A stretch of 64,000 bases of DNA from Volvariella volvacea V23 (Eukaryota; Basidiomycota; Agaricomycetes; Agaricales; Pluteaceae), in NCBI GenBank assembly GCA_000349905.1, contig KB722761.1, positions 255,647 to 319,646 on the forward strand, given 5' to 3'. The position numbers and the translations under genes were made by a program. The notes below the pieces were generated by a model. It saw nothing but the letters and a program-made list of their open reading frames with translations. It searched no databases and was not told where the DNA came from. Below, in pieces: positions 21,514 through 36,455 of this stretch. The stretch's first letter is position 1. Each line of letters starts with the position of its first letter.

Positions 21514-23718
21514 ATGAGGTCCTCGTATTCTTCGCTTACTACGTCTACTACTCAACCCTCTCAACGCTGGGCGCAACTTATCGTCCTTGTCGCTCAAGCT
21601 GTCACTCTAATCGCTGCGGCCATCTATTCAAGCCTCGCCAGCACATCTTGGGAATTTTACGCCTGGCTATACAATGGTATCAACCGACGAAGATACAAGG
21701 ATAAGGATGGAAATTCCATCCCTGATGGTCCCGTTGGTCTTCCAATCATCGGTCAGTATTTTTCCTTAATTTCGTCTCCATTCCCTAAGCGACTAACGAA
21801 AACCACTCCCCGTATTTTCCGTAATTCAGGTAACTACCTCCCACTTCGTAAGAGCTTCCCAGAGCTGCAAGTAGACAAATGGGCCAAGGAGCACGGCCCG
21901 TTGTACTCCATGTGGATCGGAGACCAACTATTCATCGTCGTTTCCGATCCTAGAATCGTCAAGGATCTTTTCGTTTCCAACGGCGCGATCTTCTCCTCGA
22001 GAAAGGAATCCTTCATCAAGTCCCAAATCGTTTTCGCGAGACGAGGTATCACTACCATGTCTTACACGGATAAATGGTTCGTGATGCCAACTCTTCTGCA
22101 TCCCCGTGCTATCCGAGTCTACCTGGCGTCGTCTTGTTTAGCGAACACTAACATCCCACCTTTCTTCAATAGGAGGAGACACAGAAGAATTGCCGCCAAC
22201 GTCGGAACCGCAAGATCCGTCGCAGCCCACGCTGACACAATCGAATTCGAAGCCTTGGAGCTCGTTCGCAATCTCTACACTTTCACCAAAGGTGGAAAGG
22301 TACCTATGAACCCTCAAGCCCACATGGGTCGAGCTGCGCTCAACAACATGTTGACACTCGTTTTTGGTATACGTACGGATACTATTAATCATCCTATGGT
22401 CGCTCGGTCGCTCGCGCTGTCCCGCGAATTTATGTGAGTGTGCCTCTGTTGCAAAGTGTAGGGACCTGGTTAGTGACGCTTTGCAACAGGAACTGCTCAA
22501 GTGCAGTTGCAATGCTTACTGACTTCCTTCCGATCCTTCAACACGTTCCTGGGAATCCCATGACCGCCCGTGCCAAACGCCTGCATCAAGCTCTCTTGGA
22601 CGTCTACGGTGGCATGATGGACGAAATCGTCGATAAAATCAACCGAGGCGAGGAAGTCCCCGATTGCTTGGTCAAAGACCTCGTCGAGAAGAAGGAAAAG
22701 GAAAATATGGATTGGTTAGATATGGTCATGATTTGCTGCGCTTTTATGATTGGAGGTGTTGAATCTGTACGTTATTTCCCCTTCTTCGCTTCTGCACTGG
22801 TATTTATGGGCTCTCGTTAGACCTCCTCGATTCCTCAATGGTTCTCTACTTTGATCCCTACTCACCCGGAAATCCAAGCCAGAGCACACGAAGAACTTGA
22901 TCGAGTCGTCGGTCGTGATCGTCTTCCAACTCTCGAAGACGAGAAAGATCTCCCATATATCCATGCCATAATCAAGGTTCGCTTTAGCGCAATTCCTATT
23001 CGATAGCCACTCAATGCAACAAACCCTTTGATCTTTTCTAGGAGCTCGAACGTACTCGTAACCCATTCTGGCTTGGCACACCTCATCAATCTACAGAGGA
23101 CTTCACCTACCGAGGGCAATTCATCCCTAAGAACAGCGTACTGCTCATGAACACCGTAAGTCTTTCGAATGAATAAGTTGCATCATGACATATTGATTGC
23201 TCCATCTCAGTGGACCATGCATAACAACCCTGAGCGTTACCCTGAGCCAGAGAAGTTCAACGTGAGTCAACTCATTTCAAGCTCAAGTCCACTAGATTAC
23301 TGACTCTGACGAACGGTTTTGGTAGCCTGACCGATACATCGATGATCGCTTGAGTGCAGCTGACTCAGTAAACGTCGCTAACCCCATGGAACGTGACCAC
23401 TGGACATTCGGCGCTGGGTAAGTGCCCCCACAACCCAGCTCACCTCACTGGAATACTCATACCACCTCCTCTCCACAATCCATTACCATTTACACCATCC
23501 GCAGTCGTCGCGTCTGCCCTGGTATCCGATATGCAGAGGCAGAAATCTTCCTTGCCATATCCCGAATGCTTTGGGCATTCAGGCTGGAAGAAGTTCCAGG
23601 AGAGCCAATCAGCTTGAGAGACTACGTTGGTGCTGCAGGTCGTTCTCCTGTTCCTTTCAGAATCAACCTTATCCCAAGACACGACCGCGTCGCTGAGATT
23701 CTTGGTGTTTCACTATAA
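21514..23718 (+). CDS. Cytochrome P450, tandem copy 1, 549 aa
   Basis: Haem-thiolate monooxygenase, probably anchored in the ER by an N-terminal hydrophobic helix (about residues 20-43). Proposed exons: 21514..21751, 21830..22076, 22173..22433, 22490..22766, 22821..22976, 23042..23155, 23211..23261, 23326..23417 and 23505..23718, totalling 550 codons with stop. Motifs are I-helix IGGVESTSS (a variant of the oxygen-binding AGxDTT), ExxR as ELER (E394, R397), [17 protein letters not shown] before the haem loop, and haem-binding [17 protein letters not shown] with Cys at about 483. The last intron splits the haem motif after FGAG. The second intron starts GTTCGT at the position where copy 2 has a GC donor. 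The substrate is unknown. Confidence 0.93.
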
Positions 23719-25245
23719 TTTTCGAGTCCCCTTTCCATCACCCCATTAGTCCGCTATCTCCCGCCTCTCCTCGTCCCCTTCACCATTTTCTCCATATCGC
23801 CTCTCCTCCCCTGAACCCGAATTACCCCCTCATATTCAATCCACCTGTTTCCGCTCCGTCAATAATCATATAAATCATACACACGTACATTCATTAGCAC
23901 ACTTGATGCCCTCTTTTCTATTCATACATTATAGATCCTGTATTCCTAGTATCAATTCATTCATTACGAATATACGAACCTCATTATCAAAGAATCGTCT
24001 GCTGGCACTAGGGCCTCTATCAGCTTCTGAGTGACACCGTATTGTGGAGTTTGTGCGTACAGCACGGAGTAACAAACCAACGAGGGACGCCCTGTAATAT
24101 GGGTTAGACCCGGACCGCTTCTTGACTTTAGGGTTGCCGAAGTGTTGCTCGTTTTGATCGAAGTCGAGAAGCTCCTTCCTTCCTGACCGTATGGCGCTGT
24201 AGTCAATAGGTTCACCGCTGCCTTGTCGATATGAGAGTCGGACTTGCGACTTGTATCAGGGCGCGCCTGGGTCTTGGCTCGACGCTCGCAAGGCCAGTCA
24301 TTGATTTTTTACTCGGAGCTGCAATTTGGGCACCTCCGAAATGGCGGCATACATAGCGGCACATCACGTGAGTGGATGCGGTTGTCGCTCGCAATGTTTC
24401 GCGAGTCGGGCAGCAACGATGATTCTTGAACTCGGAATGAAGACGGAGACGTGGTATGTGGCTCCCCCGGTGCTAAGTTAGACAATTGGCGCATATAGTC
24501 TGGATCCATCGGTTGATGCGATGTACTCTGAGTGGAAAGAGTTCATTTATGATGGCGCTTTGTTACCTTGGACCGGCTGAATGGTAGGAGATGTGCTGAC
24601 TGACCTGAGCTTACTATGTCTCTGCTGTTGAAATGGCGCCATTAGGCTGTTCTAGTGGGTTACAGTACCCACTGCTGAAATCTGGCCATTCTGATTCCAC
24701 AGGAAGTGCCGACTCCGTGGTTGGTGGAGCAAGGATCATCGCATCACCGGGTCTTTCGCTATTGCTACTGGATTTTGGATAATTACGGCCGATACTCTTG
24801 TACGCTGTACTAAGGGCCGAATGACCGAATGACCGAATGCCATAGACAACGGAAACCAACACCGAAAGAGATTGGGTTGGTCATGATATCATGATGCCAT
24901 CACATGCTACCGACGGCATGAACTAAGCTTGGGGTACAACTCTATTCTGTACTACCTTGAGCTACATGGAGAACTAAGACTCGACCTCAAGGGGTTGATG
25001 AGGCTGGTGCCGAATGTATCGCTTTCTGTAGGTGCAATGGACTGTTGAAGCCGATGAGGAGGAGCTTCTTGTGGGTGAGTCTTCTATAAAACCTGGCATG
25101 CCTCGACCAACCAATTCCTCACTAAACTTCTTTACTTACTATCTTACATTTACTAAACTTCTCCACTAGTTCTCATCCAAAATCTACAACAACTTTCCCA
25201 AACACTACAACAACTTACCTAAACTCCCCAACGCACACAGTCGAA
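23719..25245. other. Intergenic between the P450 tandem copies, about 1.5 kb
   Basis: Contains the 3' flank of copy 1 and the upstream region of copy 2. A triplicated GACCGAAT(G) unit lies near 24820-24838. From about 24880 the sequence resembles the region before copy 1. No separate gene was recognised. Confidence 0.5.
25086..25092 (+). promoter_or_regulatory. TATA box of P450 gene 2
   Basis: TATAAAA lies 154 bp before the ATG. TTACATTTACTAAACTTC follows as in copy 1, at nearly the same distance. Confidence 0.6.
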
Positions 25246-27356
25246 ATGAGGTCCTCACTCTCCACCGCTACATCCACTCAACCCTCCCAACGCTGGGCAC
25301 AGCTCATTCTACTTGTCGCTCAAGCCGTTACTCTATTTGCCACTGCTATCTATTCAAGCCTCGCTGGCGTGTCTTGGGATTTCTACTCATGGCTATACAA
25401 CGGGATCAACCGACGAAGATACAAGGACAAGGATGGGAACACCATTCCTGATGGTCCTGTTGGCCTCCCCGTCGTCGGTGAGTCTACAAAATCTCAACTC
25501 CGATGTACATGAATCTAATCGGCGTCCAAACTACTTCCCATAGGTTCCTATCTCCCGCTTCGCGCAGGTTTCCCCGAACGGCAATTACATGCGTGGGCAC
25601 AACACTACGGCCCAATGTACTCTCTGTGGATAGGAAATCAGCTATTCGTAATCGTTTCGGACCCTCAAATCGTCAAAGATCTTTTCGTTACAAATGGCGC
25701 AATCTTCTCTGGAAGAAAAGACTCCTTCATCAAAGTCCAGACCATCTTCGCAAGAAGAGGTGTCACTGCTATGCAACCCGACGAGAGATGGCATGTTGTC
25801 TCCTTATACCTTAAACGACAATGCCATATTGACATTCTTATTTCACAGGAGGAGACACAGAAAGATCGCCGTCCATGCCGCCTCTGCTCAATCAGTTGCA
25901 GGTCACTCTGATACTATTCATTTCGAGGCTGCGGAACTCGTTCGCAATCTTTATAATTACACCGAAGGTGGAAAGAAACCAATGAACCCTCAACCTCATA
26001 TGGGTCGAGCTGCGCTCAACAACATGCTGTCACTCGTTTTCGGTATACGCACGGATACAATCGACCATCCATTCGTCAAGGAATTCCTCAGGTTGTCTCG
26101 TGAATTTATGTGAGCAGTTCTTCAATGTTGGAAATTTTCAAGATTGCTTAACTTCGATCCTAGGAACTGTACAAGCCCTGTTGCAATGTTGACCGACTTC
26201 ATCCCTGCCTTGCAACACGTTCCTGGAAATCCTATGACCGCCCGTGCTAAACGCTTGTATCAAGACCTCATTGATACCTACGGCGGTATGGTGAACGATG
26301 TCGCAGAAAGAATCAAGCGAGGAGAAGATGTTCCTGATTGCTTGGTTAAAGACATGCTTGAGAAGCAAGAAAAGGAAGGCTTCGACTGGTTGGATGTTGT
26401 CATGATCGTCTGCGCCACAATGATTGGTGGGACTGAATCGGTAAGGATCTCACGTACCCGATGGCTAACTATACATGACATACTAACGTAACACCTCTCA
26501 GACCTCTTCAATCCCACAGTGGTTCTCTACGTTGATTCCCAAGCACCCTGAGATTCAAGCAAAAGCACATGAAGAACTTGACCGAGTCGTAGGCCGTGAT
26601 CGCCTCCCAACCCTTGATGACGAGAAAGATATGCCATATGTTCATGCCATCGTCAAGGTCAGTCCTGCGTCCCTGACATATGGATTCTAAAATTCTGACT
26701 CCGGACTTAGGAACTCCTGCGCACTCGCAACCCATTCTGGCTTGGAAGCCCTCACACGAACACCGAAGATTTTTCTTACAGAGGTCAATTCATTCCCAAG
26801 AATTCCGTCATTGTCATGAACACGGTCAGTATCCGCACGAGATTCCTGTGATTGAAAGCTCACGTAATTGTTCTGGAACACAGTTTACGATGCATCACAA
26901 CCCCGAGCGCTACCCCGACCCATACACCTTCAACGTGAGTTACGCATCTACTGCGTAAATAGCGGTTACACTCACACATGCATACAGCCTGATCGATACA
27001 TTGATGACCATTTGACTAATGCTCAATCTATCAACGTTGCGAACCCTATGGAACGCGACCATTGGACATTCGGTGCTGGGTGAGTGCCATTTCATTTGCC
27101 ACAATCAATAATCAATAACTAATAACCAAAACCTTGCAACAGTCGTCGTGTCTGTCCCGGAGTTCGATACGCCGAAGCAGAACTGTTCATCGCCATCTCC
27201 ACAATTCTTTGGGCATTTAGATTTGAAGAGGTTCCAGGAGAGCCCATCGATTTGACCCACTACGATGGCGCTTCTGCTCGCTCACCCATACCATTCAGAA
27301 TCAATCTCATCCCGAGACACGACCGTGTCGGTGAGGTTCTCGGTGTTACACTCTAA
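25246..27356 (+). CDS. Cytochrome P450, tandem copy 2, 547 aa
   Basis: Paralogue of the preceding gene. Exons: 25246..25477, 25544..25790, 25849..26109, 26164..26440, 26502..26657, 26711..26824, 26884..26934, 26988..27079 and 27143..27356. Exons 2 to 9 have exactly the same lengths as in copy 1; only the first exon is two codons shorter. Motifs are the membrane helix, IGGTESTSS in helix I, ELLR as ExxR, and [17 protein letters not shown] with the haem Cys near 481. Intron 2 begins with GC (GCATGT after AGATG) rather than GT. This boundary is the only one that restores WRRHRKI in frame and matches the copy 1 exon length. Function is presumably related to copy 1, with an unknown substrate. Confidence 0.92.
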
Positions 27357-27855
27357 AAAGGTTGCTTCGGTCACCACACCCCTCCACTCATTTGTATCAT
27401 GCCTGCACTGCATTACCCTCTATTCCTCCTTAATTCCATCAATGACTAACACATAAAAACACATTCATTTGCAAAGTCGACGACTCTCATTGTTACGCTT
27501 TACCATACATTATAGATCATGTATTCCTAGTGCTGTCACGCTCTTTTCTGGGTTTTGGTTTGATTTCGTCTGCTACTTATGACAAGCTATGCTAACGCTC
27601 CTAGAACTAGATTACATAGACACGATGTATATGTTTTAGCTGTTACTACAGTTGTAGTTATGGAGTGTAAGAAATGAAATGGCAGTCGAGAATTACTTTT
27701 TTGTGCCGAACATCGGATGTCGGAGTCAAGATCTAGTAAGCATTGGGCCGGTTTTGTATGCATATAAGTCGGTTTGATAAAGTATAGGTCGCGATTCCGG
27801 CTGAGTATCATCAACTGATCGAAGCAAAAAAGCGAACAAAATCACTTACTTTACA
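27357..27855. other. Intergenic, about 0.5 kb, convergent 3' ends
   Basis: Spacer between the 3' ends of P450 copy 2 (plus strand) and an F-box gene (minus strand). TATAGATCATGTATTCCTAGT near 27512 repeats the sequence TATAGATCCTGTATTCCTAGT found after copy 1 near 23931, so the duplication includes the 3' flank. Confidence 0.6.
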
Positions 27856-30067
27856 CTAAGAAGCATCCTCGTCCGAATCAACGCTCCCAGCGCGATCATG
27901 TGAATTACCTCCATCATATGGATGCGCAGGGTGTTTGACTTTAATAGATGGGGCGTGGTCACGACACATCTTATTAAACCTCATTTGCAGGTATTCTTCA
28001 GATGAAGGCCAGTCGTTATCCCAATCCATAGGTTCAAACCTTATTTCTTCAATTCCAAGGCTACACCGTATCCTCCGAATAATGAACTCCATGACAGGAT
28101 GCAGCCGCCTCTGGCTTTTGCTTTTCGTCCACCACTCCTTCAAGTCAATATCCCGAAAGACGAGCTTTCGGAGTGCAGGGAAGAATGATTGTCCAAGCCC
28201 TTCGCATTCTGCGCAGTAGGCAATGTCGTAACGCAACCTTCGATAATTATCGCGTGCTTCCTCTGTGTCAACAGTGTTCTCGCGCGAGTAGGCCCCGTCG
28301 TCATGAGAGTCACCCTCGGGCCCACTTCCAATGGCACTGCTTTCCTCATCTCCGAAATCCTCAGAATCATCGTCACCTTCCCCATCCTCGTCATCATCAT
28401 CATCATCATCATCAAACGCACCAAAGTCCTCATGCTCCGAGTCCCAAAGGACCTCCTCGGAGCCATTGACGTCTCGTGCCAAACGCACCAAAGTCCTCAT
28501 GCTCCGAGTCCCAAAGGACCTCCTCGGAGCCATTGACGTCTCGTGCATTGGCTCGCTCCATATCATAGGCAAAACTGCGAGCACACCTCCCGCTCTGTTT
28601 GTGAGTGCCACATTGCGGAATTCGATCGACCAGCCCTGCTACAAACCCGACAACTCCAGCTTCATCCCCATCAAACACCAAAACACGCAGGCCAGGCGAC
28701 TCCGAGAGCCGGCGGAATGTCGATCTTAGAACGGCCACAACGCCGCCAATAGTACACTCTGCCAAGCGTGTGAGCGGCAACCTGTCAAGCAAGGCGCAGC
28801 ACCTGTACGATCCCCTCTCCAGATCGCTTTTGCTCAGCGCCAGAACACCGACTTCGAAGAAGATTCGGCCGTCGTACGGGTCTGAAAATGCGAGGGAGAC
28901 GGTGTCGTTGAGGTGGGTTCCGGATCCCTCGTACGTAGATAGGCGTAAATTGAATCCAGAACTGAAATAGGCGGACGCTGGGTTTCTTTGGAGAACAGGG
29001 TACGCGACCTTGTCCAGGAATTTTGGAATCTCGCCAACACTGGGACGGATTCGCAAGCAAAGGGAGTCGTGGTGCTGGATTCGGGAAAGGAAGTCGGCAA
29101 TAATTTTGCATGTGAAATCTTTAAGGTATAAGGTACGCATGGAGGGCATTGGGATGTAACCTTGTCCGTACGTGAAAGTATCCCAGTTTACAGGTGGCGT
29201 GTTGGGTAAGACCCATTCTAGCTCGAGATTTCGGAGATTTGGAAGCGAAGCAAAGAAGGAAGGGAGTAGCTCGATAGTTAATCTAGGTCCTGGGATGATA
29301 AGCTTGAGGTCTTGAAGTGTTTCCGCGAGAAGTGGGGTATCCCAAGTGAACCCGCACCTGCCGATGCAGAGGCTTCGCAGCCTTGGTACATGCGCAGAAA
29401 AGAGGTTGTTCTCAAGATTCGGGAACTCTTTACCGCGTCCTATAAGCCAGAGCTGTTCGAGCAAAGGGGCAGGGGTTGTCAATCGCTCCCAGAATATCTT
29501 CCCGTTGTGATCGTCCACGGCCAAGTGCAATTCTTGAACACGGTGCATTTCCCGTTGCAAGAGGGAAGACATCCCAACAGTTTCAGACTCTACAAGACGA
29601 GGCTTATCCCTCAAGGTGCCTTTGATAGGTACGTGGGTGGAAATATCGACAAGCGAAAGGGGAAGTGAACGCGAACGGTTGCGAACTGTCTCTATCCATT
29701 CCATACTGGTCGGTGGTGCCACGATAGTTGTCCACAATGCAGGATATCCCAATGCCACCTCCCTCCACTGTCGGCAGACCCGTGATACATTCGTCCATCC
29801 GTAGCCGACGTTCTCCTCCATCGCGTCCTGCTTCACACGGTGCATGATTTCCTGCAAAAGCTCTCGCGGGATTCGATTGGCTGGGGGCAGTTCATTGCGA
29901 CGGGCGCGCAGTTGGCGAACTAGCTCCAACAGCCGGGCAATCTCTGCGTCGATTTCTGCGAAGGTGCTTGTCATTGTTAAGAGTGTTGGCTTGGCATCGT
30001 GGGTTTCGAGTGTACCTGGCCGGCATATGCCGACAGCCCGGGCCGTTGCCGTATCCAAAACCGACAT
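27856..30067 (-). pseudogene. F-box subfamily I gene frameshifted by a 67-bp tandem duplication
   Basis: Otherwise complete single-exon F-box gene. The N-terminal helix (FAEIDAEIARLLELVRQLR), F-box (ANRIPRELLQEIMHRV, VCRQWREVALGYPALW) and leucine-rich middle run to WDSEHEDFGAF. There an exact duplication of 67 bp (28414-28546) shifts the frame and gives a stop soon after. Past the duplication the proper frame continues through a poly-Asp tract, CAECEGLGQSFFPALRKLVF and IIRRIRCSLGIEEIR to 27856. One copy of the unit would leave a complete reading frame, so this is a very recent lesion, a polymorphism or an assembly artefact. The start could be 30067 or 29974; the latter gives MTSTFAEID, closer to the paralogue. 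Confidence 0.75.
28414..28546. repeat. Exact tandem duplication, period 67 bp, two copies
   Basis: AAACGCACCAAAGTCCTCAT starts at 28414 and again at 28481. The two units are identical for 66 bases, through TCGTGC. Because 67 is not a multiple of three, it breaks the reading frame of the surrounding F-box gene. Confidence 0.95.
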
Positions 30068-31517
30068 ACTCTCTAGAAGGCGGGAAATCTCTTCAAATCG
30101 AGGAAATGAAAAGCATATATGCAAAGTATTTTCTTTCCAGAATCCCAGCCTCGCCCAACAGGTCCTCTGACCTCTTTTCCCCACCCACACCAGATGGATC
30201 GTCGTATTAGCCCTAATACAGTACTATGACATTTAACTTCATAGTGCTTTGGAAAGCCTTGACTGCGGCTATGCGCTCCGTAAGCCTCCATATGATCGGG
30301 TTTTCGTGTTTTGTGGAGGGTTCGATTGGAATCATCGAACTGGTTAACGAGGAACGTCTGGGTCTGACATATGAAGGGAGGAAAATGTGATGAGCAGCCA
30401 AACGATGGTGTCGGTGTTGTGTAGGCAAGAGAGAAAATAGCTGGCAGTAGTGCTGGGACCTGACCAGTACAACAAAACACTGCGCTCTTATTACCAAACA
30501 CCAGAGTTTGGTCTAGCACCGACCCGCAATTACCTGCGCGATTGAGCTGCGAAAAACGGTGCTGGTATTTCACCGTCGGCGGTCCTATCTCAATGAAGAG
30601 GCCAGGAGATATATGAACTCAAGACTATGGGGGTTGTGGTGTCGTGGATCATCAAAATCGAGGAGCAAACAGACGTCTGTTCAGCGTGCATCAGCAAGCC
30701 TCGTCAGTCCTCTGACTGACTGACTTTACCTTGGGTCCGTTCGGAAATGAGTCGCCCAAACTCCATACCTCGAACCTCTACAATAAAGCATTAATATAAG
30801 ACGACCCGTGCTACATGCAGTGCTGGAGCATCAGAATGGGGTACATCTTCTTAGAAGCTTCAACCGACTGCGGTGTTGACGCGTCTCGCTCGGATATTAT
30901 TGTCCAACACGACCTATTATTGCCTCCGCGTGGAGAGTATTTAAGAGAAGGCTGATCATGATACGCCACATTCCCCACGCCAAAGGGGCTTGTGGAGTGG
31001 GGTACATGATGCACAAGGGGCTGTGAGGAAATGAACAACGAGAACCTCCTGGGTCTCTGCGCCTACGAGTTGTTTCAAGAATAGTGATAGAGAGCTTCGC
31101 TTGCCGAGGAAGTGAGAGACCTACAGCAAGGGTGTAATAACGGTCGGATGACCATTCCTACGATAACCGAATTGGCCGATGGAACGTGGCAAGAAAGGTG
31201 AACATAAACTCATGTAGGCTCACCTACCCACATCGCGAGTTGCGACAAATATGGAGGTGTGAAACATAAGTGGCTGAAGCATTGGCGACGATCATAGTGC
31301 GTGCCATAACTCAAAGTCATAAATGTCGTGGATCTCTATAAAAGTGAATGTATTGACAGGAAGAAGGAAGAATCCCTGGAAATATTTCAACCCAGCAATA
31401 ATACTCACGGATTGATACGCTGCAAATCATGTGGCTGCCGTAAGCACAGATACGGGGCCGAGGTAGGAGCCAGATCGGACAACACAACAACATTGCAGCA
31501 TTGTAGTTACAATGTAA
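30068..31517. other. Intergenic, about 1.4 kb
   Basis: Upstream region of the F-box gene and 3' flank of the GPN2 gene. Only short, motif-free frames. A small CTGACTGACTGACT run lies near 30710. Nothing else recognised. Confidence 0.5.
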
Positions 31518-32761
31518 TCAACGGGCATTTTCCGATGGCTTGCGTTCGCGGATTTTACCTGCCCTCGTTTTTGCTTCGGCCTCTGCACGGGCAGCGGCTT
31601 CTTTCACCAGCTCGCCCTCCTTCCGCCATTGCACCTTCTCATACGCATCCCACCTCTCCCTCTCGTCTATCCATCTCTCTTGCACGTCTCGAACGTCGCT
31701 CCCAGGTCCATTCAGCGGACCAGCGGCAGAAGAGAACAAGGCATAGGCGTTGCCTCGCACAGCTGCAGGGGCATCTGGATCATTCACCGTTCCTTCTGGC
31801 ACTTGTGACCCTGCTGGAGGGACGAATACATAGCCGGTGGCTCGGTCAATTGCACGTGTTAGGTGCAACATGGAGTTCTTATCCTACATGTGATCACCGT
31901 CAGTGGATGAGTTGGTGAGATCAAGAAATCGTGGCTTGCCTCGACTGCCAGTGTTTCAAAACCCACGAGGCCGAAATCTTCGATTAAGGAACATATTGCC
32001 ATGTTCAAGGCTGTGTAGCGGGGCGTTGCCCTGGAAAGCGCGTTTTCAAGGTACGAGAGATCTTGGACTTCGGTATAAAAGTCGAGATTGAAGTCTACGA
32101 GTGCGTAGGAGTGTCAGCAGAATCCTCGACTCACAAGGCGAGTGCAAAGTACCAAGCTCCCCATACTGCTTAATGAGGTCGACTTTGGATAACACATTGA
32201 TGTGAGGTAGTTCAAGGTGTAGCATCGCTCGAAGGGACAAGAGAAGGACGGAGATATATTTCGATGCGTCTGTGACATAATGTGCGTCGCACAGATGGAC
32301 TGCAGCCAGCTGGCTCGAATCAATCGAGCTTAGAATTCGCATGTAGAGAGATAAGCAACGCTGCGTACCCGAAAGCCGGCCTTTGTCAGTTTATCTGCTA
32401 TCCGTTTTACACTATCGTGGTTTGTACTCAACTCGACCTGACCGGGGAGGTCAAACAGGACATAAGCATCAGGGCCAAGTTCCTTCAATCGGTCCTCAAG
32501 CCAGTCAAAGTTCGCTTCAAGGTACTCCATGCAGTATAGCATGCCACCATTCGGACCTAGGCCATGCTCTTCCATAACGTCTTGAAGCGTGATTAGCGAC
32601 GAGATGTCGATGGCACAAGGGTAGGGGATATTGTCATTCGCCGGGTCCAGATTCACGACCGATATTGGTCGCCCAAGGGCGGTGAACAGCTGGTGCTTTC
32701 CATAGCAATACGTGGATTTGCCGCTGCCAGGAGACCCACAGACGACTTCTCCAAAGGGCAT
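31518..32761 (-). CDS. GPN2: GPN-loop GTPase 2, 356 aa
   Basis: Exons 32761..32369, 32309..32153, 32094..31940 and 31883..31518. GPN GTPases work with GPN1/Npa3 in assembly and nuclear import of RNA polymerase II. Motifs are G1 GSPGSGKST at residues 9-17, the signature Gly-Pro-Asn loop in [10 protein letters not shown]3-like DLPGQVELS, and [12 protein letters not shown] as the guanine-specificity motif. The end of exon 1 (GFR) joins [11 protein letters not shown], which fits the family better than the nearer acceptor. The third intron begins GCAAGC after GAG, a GC-AG intron that keeps LAVEDKNSM in frame. The C-terminal tail is Ala/Glu/Lys/Arg-rich. It is divergent from the RecQ helicase gene across a 221-bp spacer. 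Confidence 0.93.
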
Positions 32762-32982
32762 GAAAGAGAGTGATTACTGTGCTGAAGCGCGTGACGCGTG
32801 ACACAGGCACGGATGCACGTGCTCTGCCCAAACAAAGCGCACAAACAAATTAAAACGGACGCGTTACGCTTCCGCTTGCCCTCCAACAGCCTACCCCGGG
32901 TGCGCAACATGCGCCGTTGAACTACTGACACGCACACCACATATATGCGCGCGATCCTTGCACATACGATACGAAGAGCCCA
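32762..32982. promoter_or_regulatory. Bidirectional promoter region, GPN2 / RecQ
   Basis: The two start codons are only 221 bp apart and point outward, so regulatory sequence must be shared. No clear TATA box for either gene is visible; ATATATGCGCGCG lies near 32940. Confidence 0.55.
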
Positions 32983-36282
<3,300 letters not shown>

Positions 36283-36455
36283 ATTCGGATTAATTAGACT
36301 AGGTTTGTATTGTTGAGCCATATATAATGGAATTGTATACATAAAAGAATCATACAGGATAAATAGATGCAAGGCGAGCCTGAATGAAATTCATAACTAA
36401 AGTATACTACAAATGGGGAGCCTCATAGATAGTATCAGCGGGTATATATATATAC
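36283..36455. other. Short convergent 3' spacer
   Basis: AT-rich sequence of 173 bp between the 3' ends of the helicase and the repeat protein. It contains a TATATATATA run near 36445. Confidence 0.5.

Noticed and set aside
32310..32368. Alternative GPN2 exon 2 starting further upstream in the same intron
   Set aside because: It gives the wrong phase with the only good donor; the CCAG acceptor joins GFR to [11 protein letters not shown] as in the family.
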